From an uncultured Pseudomonadota bacterium (GTDB lineage Bacteria; Pseudomonadota; Gammaproteobacteria; Methylococcales; Methylomonadaceae), in assembly GCA_903918375.1 (NCBI GenBank), contig CAIXED010000021.1, forward strand, positions 29,851 to 93,850: a stretch of 64,000 nt of DNA, written 5' to 3'. The notes under the pieces were generated by a model. The model was not told where the DNA came from. It worked only from the letters and a program-made list of their open reading frames with translations, and did no database searches. Numbering within the stretch: position 1 is the stretch's first letter; each line of letters starts with the position of its first letter. The position numbers and the translations under genes were made by a program. Below, piece by piece: positions 18,195 to 27,403 of the stretch.

Positions 18195-19826
18195 ATGCAA
18201 CAACGGTTTGTTTTACGCGGATTGCTTTTCGCGGCTTTATTTTTCAGCACGGTTTTAGCGCAAGCCGCTGAAATTCATGTCTCAGTTGATCGCAATCCAG
18301 TGAATTTGAATGATTCCTTTCAACTGATTTTTAGTGCCAATGATGACCCAGACGGCAAACCGGATTTTTCGGTTTTGCAGCAGCAATTTGAGATTCTCAA
18401 TCAACAACGCAGTAGTAGTTCCTCTTGGGTGAATGGCAAAAGCCAGCATAATCAACAATGGACGTTGACGGTGATGGCGAAACAGGCAGGTGAGTTATTG
18501 ATTCCGCCGGTTGCTTTTGGTACTGATGTCAGCAAGCCGTTGAAACTGACTGTGACTGATAAGCCGAGTGCCCAAGCCAACAATGAAGACTTGTTTTTAG
18601 AAGTACAAGCCACGCCCGACAAGCCTTTTGTGCAGTCGCAAGTGATTTATAGCTTGCGTTTATATCATCGGCTGCAAATTGCCCAAGCCAGTTTATCTGA
18701 GCCAGAATTGAAAGAGGCGGTGATTGAAAAATTAGGCGAAGACAGTAATTACACCACCCAAATCAAAGGGGTTGATTATTGGGTGACGGAACGCAAATAC
18801 GCGATTTTTCCTCAGCAAAGCGGTGTGTTGACGATTCCTGCTTTAACCTTGAATGCTGAAGTAGTGAGTGCTCAAGCGGGGCGTAGTAGCTTTTTTGGGC
18901 AAGCGATTACCCAAAATAAACGGGTATCTTCTAAGCCGATTACTCTAAATGTGCAAGCCGTCCCAGAAGCATTGAAACAAACATCATGGTTGAGCGCTGA
19001 ATCGTTGCAATTGACTGAACAATGGTCGGATAGCCAGTTGCAAGTCAAAGTCGGCGAGCCGTTAACCCGCACAGTGACTTTGCTGGCAAAAGGTAGCACG
19101 GTTGGTCAATTGCCAGAGTTATCGACTCAAATTACCGTAGATGGGATCAAAACTTACCCCGATCAACCGCAATTACAAGAAGCTAAAAATAGCGATGGTT
19201 TAAGCGCTATGCGTCAGGAAAAAATCGCTTTTATCGCCAATAAAGCCGGTGAATACCAGTTACCAGCGATTGATGTGGCTTGGTTTAACACTAAAAGCCA
19301 ACAGCTCGAAACCGCGCATTTACCAGCGGTGACGATTAAGGCGTTGCCGGTAGCTGAACCTGTGGAAACTCAAGTGGCACCAACCGCTGTAATGCCTCAG
19401 ATAGCCAGTGTCGAAAATCAAGACCAAGTTCATTTGTGGCAAACGATTTCGGGATTGTTGGCTCTGGGTTGGTTAATCAATGGCGTTTGGTGGTTTAAGC
19501 GTTCATCAAAAGAACAACCCGTGATTGTGCCGCCTAAAACCTTGGCCAATGCAGCTGAGGCTAATCTGAAACAAGCTTGTCAAAGCAATAATCCACAAGC
19601 GGCTAAACAAGCTTTATTAGCCTATTTTTCGGTTGATAGTTTGGCGGCTATTGTCGCGACTGGAAATTTTGCTGATGAAATTAGCGGCTTGAATCGTTAT
19701 TTGTATAGTGGTGAAACTAGCGAATGGCATGGTGATGGCTTATGGCAAGCATTTAAGCAACGACCCGTTTCAAATCAGCAAGTGCAAGCGGTTGAAGTGA
19801 GTTTGGAGCCTTTGTTTAAGTTGTAA
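18195..19826 (+). CDS. BatD-like oxygen-tolerance membrane protein
   Basis: BatD proteins have a signal peptide, a large periplasmic beta-rich region and a C-terminal membrane helix with a cytoplasmic tail. Here the signal is FAALFFSTVLAQAAEI, the body begins VSVDRNPVNLNDSFQLIF as is typical of the family, and the helix is near residues 413-430 (LWQTISGLLALGWLINGVWWF), in 543 residues. I prefer the ATG at 18195 to a GTG four codons upstream, though neither has a strong ribosome-binding site. It completes the Bat set but is separated from batB by 4.7 kb of RND genes and repeats. Confidence 0.9.
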   Translation: MQQRFVLRGLLFAALFFSTVLAQAAEIHVSVDRNPVNLNDSFQLIFSANDDPDGKPDFSVLQQQFEILNQQRSSSSSWVNGKSQHNQQWTLTVMAKQAGELLIPPVAFGTDVSKPLKLTVTDKPSAQANNEDLFLEVQATPDKPFVQSQVIYSLRLYHRLQIAQASLSEPELKEAVIEKLGEDSNYTTQIKGVDYWVTERKYAIFPQQSGVLTIPALTLNAEVVSAQAGRSSFFGQAITQNKRVSSKPITLNVQAVPEALKQTSWLSAESLQLTEQWSDSQLQVKVGEPLTRTVTLLAKGSTVGQLPELSTQITVDGIKTYPDQPQLQEAKNSDGLSAMRQEKIAFIANKAGEYQLPAIDVAWFNTKSQQLETAHLPAVTIKALPVAEPVETQVAPTAVMPQIASVENQDQVHLWQTISGLLALGWLINGVWWFKRSSKEQPVIVPPKTLANAAEANLKQACQSNNPQAAKQALLAYFSVDSLAAIVATGNFADEISGLNRYLYSGETSEWHGDGLWQAFKQRPVSNQQVQAVEVSLEPLFKL

Positions 19827-19883
19827 ATAATCGCCACCTTTGGCTACTATCTCGATTCCGAATTTTAATAAGGTTGATCTTCC

Positions 19884-20540
19884 ATGCTCAATTGGCACCA
19901 AATCGACACTGTCCTATTAGATATGGACGGTACTTTGCTGGATTTGAATTTTGATAATCATTTTTGGCAGACTTTTGTGCCGTTAAAGTTCGCGGAATTG
20001 CATGGTTTGACTATCGAAGAGGCTAAACAGCAATTAATTCCGCGCTTTAAAGCCATGGAAGGCCGTTTAGAGTGGTATTGCCTAGATTATTGGACTGAGC
20101 AGCTGGCATTAAATATCGCTGAGCTTAAGCTAGAGGTGGCGGGCTTAATTGCGGTGCATCCGCATGTCACTGAGTTTTTGGAAGCGGTGCGAGCCAGTGG
20201 CAAGCGTTTGTTGTTGGTGACTAATGCCCATCGCGATAGCTTGAATCTGAAAATGGAAAAAACCTGCTTACAGGTGTTTTTTGATCAGATTATTTCGTCA
20301 CATGATTTTGGTTTGGCTAAAGAACAAGCGGGGTTTTGGCAAGCCTTACAAGATGCTCATCTGTTTGATAAACAACGCTGTTTGTTGGTCGATGATAGTG
20401 TGTCGGTGTTGGCTTCGGCGCAGGCGTTTGGGATTGCTCATCTGGTCTCGATTAGCAAACCCGACAGCACCGCGCCGAGCAAATTGATTACTGATTTTCC
20501 GGCGGTTGAGGATTTTCGTGCGCTGACTCTGGGGCTTTAG
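19884..20540 (+). CDS. yrfG: HAD-family nucleotidase (GMP/IMP nucleotidase YrfG-like)
   Basis: This 218-residue HAD hydrolase dephosphorylates purine nucleotides in characterised relatives. Motif I is LLDMDGTLLDL (nucleophile and acid Asp), motif II VTNAH, motif III Lys near LAKEQAGFW, and motif IV VDDSVSVL. The length matches E. coli YrfG (222). Its last 53 bases overlap the 3' end of the convergent rhlB gene. Confidence 0.9.
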   Translation: MLNWHQIDTVLLDMDGTLLDLNFDNHFWQTFVPLKFAELHGLTIEEAKQQLIPRFKAMEGRLEWYCLDYWTEQLALNIAELKLEVAGLIAVHPHVTEFLEAVRASGKRLLLVTNAHRDSLNLKMEKTCLQVFFDQIISSHDFGLAKEQAGFWQALQDAHLFDKQRCLLVDDSVSVLASAQAFGIAHLVSISKPDSTAPSKLITDFPAVEDFRALTLGL

Positions 20541-21825
20541 CCTCGTTTCTCGGCGGGCGAGGTGGTCTATTAGGTTTACCTTTAAAATCAGGGCGTGGCG
20601 GGCGTTTGTCGCGCGGAATGACACGTTCTCTGGGTTCGCGGCGTTCTGGTTTAATTACATCGCTAACGATAATTTCATCGGTAATCGGCTGAACCGGTAC
20701 TTTCTCGCCGATATAGCTTTCAATATCCGGCATTGAATAAGCATATTCTTCGCAAATAAAACTAATCGCTTCGCCACTGGCACCAAATCGAGCAGTACGA
20801 CCGATGCGATGCACATAATCTTCAACATCTTGCGGTAAGTCGTAATTAAACACATGCGAAACGTCAGGAATGTGCAGGCCACGGGCTGCCACATCGGTGG
20901 CAATCATCAAGGTGACGCGGTTTTCTTGAAAGTCATTGAGCAAACGCTGGCGCTTGTCTTGCGGCACATCGCCACTCAGCAAGGCGGTTTTATAGCCGTT
21001 AGCTTGTAGATAATCATCCAATTGTTCTGCGGCGCGTTTGGTGTTCACAAACACGATGCCGCGTTGTGGTTGATGATGTTTAAGTAAGCCTAGCAACAGT
21101 GGGATTTTTTGCTCATTAGCTGGGCAATAAGCGACTTGGTTAATGGCTTTTGAAGTCACTTCTTCGGACTCGATTTTAACCAGCACAGGGTTGTTCATGT
21201 GCTCGTAAGCCAGTTCGGTGACTTTGTAAGACAAAGTTGCCGAAAACAGTAGGTTAAGACGTTTTTCTGGCGGTGGCATTCGGCGCAATAAAAACCGAAT
21301 GTCTTTGATAAAACCTAAATCAAACATCCGATCAGCTTCGTCCATCACCGTGACTTGAATATTGTCGAGGGTAAAGGCGCCTTGTTTGTGAAAATCGATA
21401 ATCCGACCTGGGGTGCCGATAATCACATCAACATTGCCTTTGATTTTATCCAGCTGTTTTTGATAATCGGTGCCGCCGTAAATCAAAGCAAACTTTAAAT
21501 TCAGATAAGGGCTTAACAGCAGCGCGTCTTTGTGAATTTGAATCGCCAATTCGCGAGTCGGTGCCAAAATTAGGGCGCGAGGGTTTTTGATTTTTTCGCT
21601 TTCATCATTAATTAAATGCTGAAAAGTGGCTAGTAAAAAGGTTGCGGTTTTACCGGTGCCGGTTTGCGCCTGACCTGCAACGTCTTTGCCACGCAATAAT
21701 AGCGGCAAGGACTTATCTTGAATCGGTGAGCAATTGATAAATCCGGCGTCTTTTAAGCCTTTGATAATGGAGTCAGAAAGCTCCAAATTACTGAATCGTG
21801 TTTCGGTCAAATGTGTTTTTTTCAT
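20488..21825 (-). CDS. rhlB: DEAD-box RNA helicase RhlB
   Basis: This ATP-dependent RNA helicase belongs to the RNA degradosome in gammaproteobacteria. Motifs in order: Q motif with FINCSPIQDKSLP, Walker A AQTGTGKT, PTRELA, DEAD in VMDEADRMFDLGF, SAT in LLFSATLS, and HRIGRTAR. The body matches RhlB in the SFICEEYAYSMPDIE region. A basic, Pro-rich tail (PRDKRPPRPDFKGK onward, about 45 residues) ends the 445-residue protein. It is divergent from trxA, with rho beyond, as in E. coli. Confidence 0.95.
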   Translation of the reverse strand: MKKTHLTETRFSNLELSDSIIKGLKDAGFINCSPIQDKSLPLLLRGKDVAGQAQTGTGKTATFLLATFQHLINDESEKIKNPRALILAPTRELAIQIHKDALLLSPYLNLKFALIYGGTDYQKQLDKIKGNVDVIIGTPGRIIDFHKQGAFTLDNIQVTVMDEADRMFDLGFIKDIRFLLRRMPPPEKRLNLLFSATLSYKVTELAYEHMNNPVLVKIESEEVTSKAINQVAYCPANEQKIPLLLGLLKHHQPQRGIVFVNTKRAAEQLDDYLQANGYKTALLSGDVPQDKRQRLLNDFQENRVTLMIATDVAARGLHIPDVSHVFNYDLPQDVEDYVHRIGRTARFGASGEAISFICEEYAYSMPDIESYIGEKVPVQPITDEIIVSDVIKPERREPRERVIPRDKRPPRPDFKGKPNRPPRPPRNEAKAPESAHENPQPPENQ

Positions 21826-21926
21826 GCCGAATAGGATAACTTAAAAAACGCTATGGTTGAAATTGATTGACAATAGGATTGCCCCGAAACTATAGTTTTC
21901 CCCTTTGTAAACTATTGGAGAGTGGC

Positions 21927-22253
21927 GTGAGTGACTTAGTCCTTCATGTGTCTGATGCTGATTTTAATGAAACCGTAATCAATTCTGCAGGTCCTGTTCT
22001 ATTGGACTACTGGGCTGAATGGTGCGGTCCTTGTAAAATGATTGCCCCAGTTCTTGATGAAGTAGCTGCCGAATATAAAGGCAAGCTGACTGTTGCCAAG
22101 CTGAATATCGATGAAAATCCAAAAACCCCACAACAATACGGTGTGCGCGGTATTCCAACTTTGATGATTTTCAAAAATGGCGAAGTAGAAGCGACTAAAG
22201 TAGGCGCTTTAACCAAGTCTCAATTGGCTGCTTTTATCGATAGCAACATCTGA
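21927..22253 (+). CDS. trxA: Thioredoxin 1
   Basis: TrxA is a small cytoplasmic dithiol reductant. The active site WCGPCK and the cis-Pro loop RGIPTL are present. The start is a GTG at 21927 with GGAG upstream, giving 108 residues that align from end to end with E. coli thioredoxin 1; the longer frame adds a non-homologous leader. It lies between rhlB (divergent) and rho. Confidence 0.97.
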   Translation: MSDLVLHVSDADFNETVINSAGPVLLDYWAEWCGPCKMIAPVLDEVAAEYKGKLTVAKLNIDENPKTPQQYGVRGIPTLMIFKNGEVEATKVGALTKSQLAAFIDSNI

Positions 22254-22291
22254 TAGCAAGCTTGATTAACCGGATTTATTAGAAAAACGTT

Positions 22292-22319
22292 TTGATAAGT
22301 CCGGTTAATGCGTTATAGT
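22292..22319 (+). promoter_or_regulatory. Promoter of rho
   Basis: TTGATA and TATAGT with a 16-base spacer, leaving a leader of roughly 105 bases before rho. A TTAACCGGA/TCCGGTTAA inverted repeat (about 22265-22308) overlaps the -35 region and may terminate trxA or bind a regulator. Confidence 0.6.
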
Positions 22320-22433
22320 GCTTTTCGATTTCTCCTTCGCAGTTATACATCTGTAAATAATCCAACAAAAATCACCTTCCGCTGTTAACGGCATTCTGCC
22401 GATCCGCGTTTCTTTCATTTCTCTAACATCAAC

Positions 22434-23690
22434 ATGAATCTTACCGAGTTAAAACTAAAACAAGCCACAGAAATTATTGCCATTGCCGAATCATTAGGCC
22501 TTGAAAACATCGACAGAGCGCGAAAACAAGAATTGATTTTCATGATTCTTAAGAAGCAGGCAAAAAGCGGTGAAGATATTTTTGGTGATGGGGTTTTAGA
22601 AATACTACAAGATGGTTTTGGATTTTTACGCACCCCCGGCGCTTCTTACTTAGCCGGCCCTGATGATATTTACGTTTCACCCAGTCAAATCAGACGCTTC
22701 GGTTTACGCACCGGCGACACCGTCAGCGGCAAAATCAGACCCCCAAAAGAAGGCGAACGTTATTTCGCAATGCTCAAAGTTGAAAGCATCAATTTTGAAG
22801 CGCCAGAAAATACCAAAAACAAAATTTCATTTTCAAACCTCACACCGTTATTCGCCAACAAACGTTTCCGTTTAGAACAAGGCAATGGCACCAGTGAAGA
22901 TTTGACCGCACGTATCATTGATTTAATTGCCCCTATCGGTAAAGGCCAACGTGGCTTGATCGTATCGCCACCGAAAGCCGGTAAAACCATGATTATGCAA
23001 AGCATTGCCCACGCGATTGCTGAAAACAATCCAGAATGTTACTTAATCGTGTTGTTGATTGACGAGCGACCAGAAGAAGTGACCGAAATGGAGCGTTGCG
23101 TTCGTGGTGAAGTGGTATCTAGCACCTTCGACGAACCCGCCAGTCGCCATGTGCAAGTAGCTGAAATGGTTATCGAAAAAGCCCGTCGTTTGGTCGAGCA
23201 TAAACACGATGTAGTTATCTTGTTAGACTCGATTACTCGTCTTGCTAGAGCCTACAACATGACCGTGCCATCTTCTGGCAAATTGTTATCCGGTGGTGTG
23301 GATGCCAACGCTTTAGAAAAACCGAAACGCTTTTTTGGTGCCGCTAGAAACATTGAAGAAGGCGGTAGCTTGACCATTATCGCCACCGCTCTGGTCGAAA
23401 CCGGCTCAAGAATGGACGAGGTGATCTTTGAAGAATTTAAAGGCACCGGCAATATGGAATTGCATTTAGAACGCAAAATTGCCGAAAAACGCATTTACCC
23501 AGCGATTAACATCAACCGTTCCGGCACCCGCCGCGAAGAATACTTGGTCGATCCAGACGAATTACAAAAAACCTGGATTCTACGCAAAATCTTGCAACCA
23601 ATGGACGAATTGGCGGCATCAGAATTCTTGCTAGGCAAATTAAAAGATTTCAAAACCAACGCTGAATTCTTTTTATCAATGAAGCGATAG
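22434..23690 (+). CDS. rho: Transcription termination factor Rho
   Basis: This hexameric RNA-dependent ATPase ends transcription. At 418 residues it is nearly identical in length to E. coli Rho (419). The N-terminal RNA-binding part ([17 protein letters not shown]) is followed by Walker A PPKAGKTM, Walker [14 protein letters not shown] and the Q- and R-loops (GGVDANAL). The long leader could allow the autoregulation seen in enteric bacteria. Confidence 0.98.
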   Translation: MNLTELKLKQATEIIAIAESLGLENIDRARKQELIFMILKKQAKSGEDIFGDGVLEILQDGFGFLRTPGASYLAGPDDIYVSPSQIRRFGLRTGDTVSGKIRPPKEGERYFAMLKVESINFEAPENTKNKISFSNLTPLFANKRFRLEQGNGTSEDLTARIIDLIAPIGKGQRGLIVSPPKAGKTMIMQSIAHAIAENNPECYLIVLLIDERPEEVTEMERCVRGEVVSSTFDEPASRHVQVAEMVIEKARRLVEHKHDVVILLDSITRLARAYNMTVPSSGKLLSGGVDANALEKPKRFFGAARNIEEGGSLTIIATALVETGSRMDEVIFEEFKGTGNMELHLERKIAEKRIYPAININRSGTRREEYLVDPDELQKTWILRKILQPMDELAASEFLLGKLKDFKTNAEFFLSMKR

Positions 23691-23707
23691 TCGAAAAATC
23701 TACCACT

Positions 23708-23738
23708 AAGGGCGAGCGTCAAACCTCGCCCTTTTTTA
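23708..23738 (+). terminator. Intrinsic terminator of rho
   Basis: GGGCGAG and CTCGCCC pair around an eight-base loop, followed by TTTTTT. Confidence 0.9.
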
Positions 23739-23813
23739 TAAATCTTGATTCCAACCTCCAAACGCATTTAAGTTTGGTATATTGGCTAGTGACCCTAAAC
23801 AAGGAGCACTGCT

Positions 23814-25508
23814 TTGCAAAATACCAGCAAGTTTTTCATAGAATTTATCCGATTAGCCGGCCCATTCTGGTCTGCATCAAATAAATCACCTAATCGTGGT
23901 CTGCTGGTAACCCTAGTCACGTTGACTCTTTTTCAAATTGGCATTTCGGTCACCATAACCGAATGGAGTGCTGATTTATTCGACGCCCTTGAACAACGCT
24001 CAATGTCGCGATTGTTTACCCAAGTTGGGATGATTATCGTCGTATTTATCGCCAATATCGCCGTTACTGCTACGCATCTAGTCATTAAACGCAAACTACA
24101 ACTGGCTTGGCGTGGCTGGTTAACTGACAAACTGATTGCGTGCTGGATGTACGAAGGGCGGCATTATTTAGTCACTCACATCAATGGGCAACACGACAAT
24201 CCAGATGGCAGAATCGCCGAGGATATTCGGATTGCTACTGAATATGCCATTGATCTATTGCATACCCTGTTTTACTGCGTGGTTTTACTGATTAGTTTTT
24301 CCAGCATTCTCTGGTCATTATCCGGCACGATAACCGTTGATCTAGGATTTACCAATTTGCCAATTCAAGGTCATTTGGTTTGGTTGGCACTCGCTTACGC
24401 CGCCAGTGCATCAATGTTAGGTTGGTGGATAGGTCGCCCACTAACAACGGCCACCGATAACCGCCAAACTGTCGAAGCCAACTTCCGTTTCGCCTTGGTT
24501 AAAGCCCGTGAAAACTCACAAGCGATTGCCTTAATTCACGGTGAACGCCACGAAAAACCGCATTTTCACCAATTGTTTGGCGACATTGTCGGTGCATGGG
24601 ATCAACAAACTAGAGCTTGGAGCCAAATCACCATGTTTAGCTCAGGTTACTCGGTGTTATCGATGGCTTTTCCATTGCTGGTGTCGGCACCGCGTTATAT
24701 TTTGGGCAGTATTACCTTGGGAACGCTGATGCAATCAGCCCAAGTGTTTCAACAGATGGTGGCAGCACTATCATGGCCAGTCGATAACATGGGCAAGATG
24801 GCCGAATGGCGGGCCTCGGTTGAGAGAGTGTTGGGCTTAGCTAATGCCTTACAACAACTCGAAGTCGAAATTGCCAAACCCTCACCGCATCGAATTGTGT
24901 TGAGAAAAAACACCGGTGCTGTGCTGCGCTTTCATGATTTAGTCATCACCCGTTTAGATGGTGCGGTTTGCGTCAATACACTCAACGAAGAAATTTATGC
25001 TGGTGACCGAATTTTAATTACTGGCAACGCCTTTACCGGCAATAAACTGTTTAAAGCCACCGCTGGACTTTGGCCTTGGGGCGAAGGTTGTATCGAACTG
25101 CCAGACGATGAGCCACTATTTTTTATGCCACCACGTCCTTACTTACCGACCGATACGCTGCGTAACGCCATTTGCTATCCATTTGATGGCGATGCCTTTG
25201 ACCAAGCCGAGCTGGAAGCTTGTTTTAAACTCGCAGGTGTTCAAGAGTTAGTTAATCATTTGGATCAAAGCAATGACTGGGACAAAGCCTTATTACGCGA
25301 ACAACAACAGCGCCTAGGTTTGGTCAGATTATTGCTGCAAAAACCAAAATGGATTTTCATGCAAGAAGCCTTCGACTCGCTAGACCCCGATGGTGAAATC
25401 GAGATGATTAACATCATCAACAGCCAATTACCCAATGCGGCAATGTTGACGATAACTAATCAACCCAGCATTCAAGCCCTACACAAACGCCAAATTCATT
25501 TATGTTAA
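23814..25508 (+). CDS. ABC half-transporter (SbmA/YddA-like) with inactivated ATPase domain
   Basis: This 564-residue protein pairs an ABC_membrane_2-type membrane domain (about 1-330, several helices; EWSADLFDALEQR is typical) with a C-terminal nucleotide-binding domain. That domain has lost its key residues. Walker A is GNAFTGNK (404-411) instead of GxSGxGKS. The signature region reads LLREQQQRL (about 493-501). Walker B is IFMQEA (Gln517 in place of Asp). The start is TTG at 23814, supported by AAGGAG seven bases upstream. SbmA itself lacks the ATPase domain and is proton-driven, so this protein may be a secondary transporter with a vestigial domain. It overlaps the GH5 gene by seven bases. 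Confidence 0.88.
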   Translation: MQNTSKFFIEFIRLAGPFWSASNKSPNRGLLVTLVTLTLFQIGISVTITEWSADLFDALEQRSMSRLFTQVGMIIVVFIANIAVTATHLVIKRKLQLAWRGWLTDKLIACWMYEGRHYLVTHINGQHDNPDGRIAEDIRIATEYAIDLLHTLFYCVVLLISFSSILWSLSGTITVDLGFTNLPIQGHLVWLALAYAASASMLGWWIGRPLTTATDNRQTVEANFRFALVKARENSQAIALIHGERHEKPHFHQLFGDIVGAWDQQTRAWSQITMFSSGYSVLSMAFPLLVSAPRYILGSITLGTLMQSAQVFQQMVAALSWPVDNMGKMAEWRASVERVLGLANALQQLEVEIAKPSPHRIVLRKNTGAVLRFHDLVITRLDGAVCVNTLNEEIYAGDRILITGNAFTGNKLFKATAGLWPWGEGCIELPDDEPLFFMPPRPYLPTDTLRNAICYPFDGDAFDQAELEACFKLAGVQELVNHLDQSNDWDKALLREQQQRLGLVRLLLQKPKWIFMQEAFDSLDPDGEIEMINIINSQLPNAAMLTITNQPSIQALHKRQIHLC

Positions 25509-26605
25509 ATAGCCCAAAACTACGCGGCGTCAATCTAGGCGGTTGGCTGGTACTGGAAAAATGGATGACGCCCAGTTTATTTGCCAATCTTAACGCCGAA
25601 GATGAAACCACTTGGTGTGTCGAGCTTGGCGAGCAAGCCGCAGCCAAATTACAACAACACTGGCAAAGTTTTATTACTGAAGCCGATTTCGCTTGGCTGG
25701 CAAAAATCGGCATCAATGCGGTGCGGATTCCCGTTGGCCATTGGCTGTTTGGTAGCGATTATCCCTATCATCGCAGTTACCAACACCTACAACATCCCTT
25801 CGTCACCGGTGGTGACAAAATCCTTGATCAAGCCATGCAATGGGCAGAACGCTATCAGCTGAAAGTGGTTTTAGATTTACACGCCGCCCCCGGCTGTCAA
25901 AACGGTTTTGATAATGGCGGGATAAAAGACGTTTGCGAATGGCATACTCGCGATCAATATATTCAACACTCGCTTACCGTACTCGAACGCCTCGCCGAAC
26001 GCTATTGCACCAGCCACGCTTTAATCGCTATCGAGGTGCTCAATGAACCCAGATGGGATGTGCCGACCGACGTGTTAAGCGCCTACACCGAACAAGCCTA
26101 TCAACGGATTAGAAAGCACTGTCAAGCTGATGAAGTAGCAGTGGTGTTTCATGACGGCTTTCGCGACTATCGAGAATACGCTGGTTTATTACAAAGTCAG
26201 ACTGATAGCAACGTGATCTTCGATATTCACCGTTACCAATGCTTTGTGCAAGACGATATTGATACCGACATTTACGGACACATCAGCAAAGCGGTCAACG
26301 ATTGGCGACAAGAAGCCGAGCAACTGATTCATGATTCAGGCCGTAAAACTTATGTTGGTGAATGGAGCTTAGGATTACATCCGAAAATGCTCGATTTATG
26401 GGCCGAGCAAGCTTTGGATTATCCGGCCGCCAGCATGGACCAGTTTCAACAAAACCTCGCCTATCGTGGCTACGCCGCCGCGCAATTAGCCTGTTTTGAA
26501 AAATACCAAGGCTGGTTTTTCTGGAGCTACAAAACCGAAACTATGCCGCAATGGAGTTTTAGGGATAGTGTCGAACGGGGTTGGCTGCCTAGCGATTTTC
26601 GCTAA
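25502..26605 (+). CDS. Glycoside hydrolase family 5, exo-beta-glucanase-like
   Basis: This 367-residue TIM-barrel glycosidase opens with RGVNLGGWLVLEKWM, typical of the GH5 branch with exo-beta-1,3-glucanases and beta-glucosidases. The acid/base is Glu182 in VLNEP and the nucleophile is Glu287 in GEWS. Other barrel motifs (VRIPVGHW, DLHAAPGCQNGFDNGG, FDIHRYQCF) are intact. No signal peptide is present, so the enzyme is probably cytoplasmic, unusual for GH5. Overlap with the upstream ABC gene suggests that it hydrolyses an imported or endogenous glucoside or glucan. The true substrate is unknown. Confidence 0.93.
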   Translation: MLNSPKLRGVNLGGWLVLEKWMTPSLFANLNAEDETTWCVELGEQAAAKLQQHWQSFITEADFAWLAKIGINAVRIPVGHWLFGSDYPYHRSYQHLQHPFVTGGDKILDQAMQWAERYQLKVVLDLHAAPGCQNGFDNGGIKDVCEWHTRDQYIQHSLTVLERLAERYCTSHALIAIEVLNEPRWDVPTDVLSAYTEQAYQRIRKHCQADEVAVVFHDGFRDYREYAGLLQSQTDSNVIFDIHRYQCFVQDDIDTDIYGHISKAVNDWRQEAEQLIHDSGRKTYVGEWSLGLHPKMLDLWAEQALDYPAASMDQFQQNLAYRGYAAAQLACFEKYQGWFFWSYKTETMPQWSFRDSVERGWLPSDFR

Positions 26606-26610
26606 CTGGT

Positions 26611-26872
26611 TTGATAGCCATTGCTATTACTCTCCACCTAGCGCACTTCGCTAGAAGCCAAGCGTTCTTTTTTCCAAAACGGCGCCTGTTTTTTTAAGGC
26701 TTCCATGATAAAGCGACAGGCATCAAAGGCATCTCCACGATGCGCCGACCAAGCCGCCACTAATACCAAGCTATCATCCGGCACCACATCACCGATACGG
26801 TGAATTAACAAAGTATCCAGCAAAGCCCATTGCTGATTCGCTTGTTCGACAATCGAAGCCAATTGTTTTTCA
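26611..26872 (-). pseudogene. Truncated duplicate of moaE
   Basis: These 262 bases match 55540-55801 (the 3' two thirds of the intact moaE plus its tail) with only scattered substitutions and no length change. The first 59 or so codons are missing, and a TGG codon of the intact gene is TAG here, so the product would also be shortened at its C-terminus. The left edge lies 6 bases past the GH5 stop; the right edge stops abruptly before a REP element. It cannot encode a functional molybdopterin synthase subunit. Confidence 0.92.
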
Positions 26873-26907
26873 CCGCGATACGCTGCGCTAATTCAGGAGC
26901 GCTTATA

Positions 26908-26935
26908 GGATGCTGCCGACGTAAGGAGGCGCATC
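26908..26935 (+). repeat. REP element, copy R1
   Basis: GGATGCTGCCGACGTAAGG and the following AGGCGCATC form a bulged hairpin (GATGC-T-GCC paired with GGC-GCATC). Copies R2 and R3 share all or nearly all of the 28 bases. It stands just upstream of the dead RAYT gene, the classical REP/RAYT arrangement. Confidence 0.9.
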
Positions 26936-26954
26936 AATCAAGTAGCTAAAGACC

Positions 26955-27392
26955 ATGACAGAATATAGACGTTTTTACATACCGAAAGCCTTATGGTTTT
27001 TTACGGTTAATCTTGCAGAACGCAAAAACAATCGATTATTAATTGAACAAATTGACTTATTAGGCCAAGCCTTTCGTTATGTGAAAACTCGTAAACCATT
27101 TTATGCCTGATCATTTGCATTGTATTTGGACATTACCACCAGACGATGGTGGTTATTCAATTCGATGGAATTTATTAAAAGGATGTTTTTTCCAGAAAAA
27201 ATTCAACAGGCGAACGTATCTCAAACAGTCGTCAAAAACGACGTGAACGAGGTATTTGGCAACGACGATTTTGGGCGCATTTAATTGAAGATCAAGAGGA
27301 TTTAAATAGGCATATCGATTATATTCATTGGAATCCTGTAAAACATGGTTATGTAAAACAGGTGGTAGATCGCATGAAATTCAAGGTTTCGA
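26955..27392 (+). pseudogene. REP-associated tyrosine transposase (RAYT), disrupted
   Basis: The first frame reads MTEYRRFYIPKALWFFTVNL and ends at a TGA at 27108 where about 17 bases of the family sequence are missing. The next frame carries PDHLHCIWTLPP with the HUH motif (His-Leu-His). A one-base shift in a T run near 27190 then moves to a third frame with RGIWQRRFWAHLI and HIDYIHWNPVKHG, which holds the expected catalytic Tyr. The C-terminal WPYSSFHR region is gone. RAYTs are IS200/IS605-related HUH proteins that move REP sequences. At least two frameshifts and a 3' loss make this copy inactive. Confidence 0.9.
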
Positions 27393-27403
27393 GTAACACG
27401 AAC

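Noticed and set aside
26638..26862. A functional second moaE gene
   Set aside because: It lacks the N-terminal third or more, would need a TTG start inside the old frame, and has a premature stop relative to the intact copy at 55534-55977.
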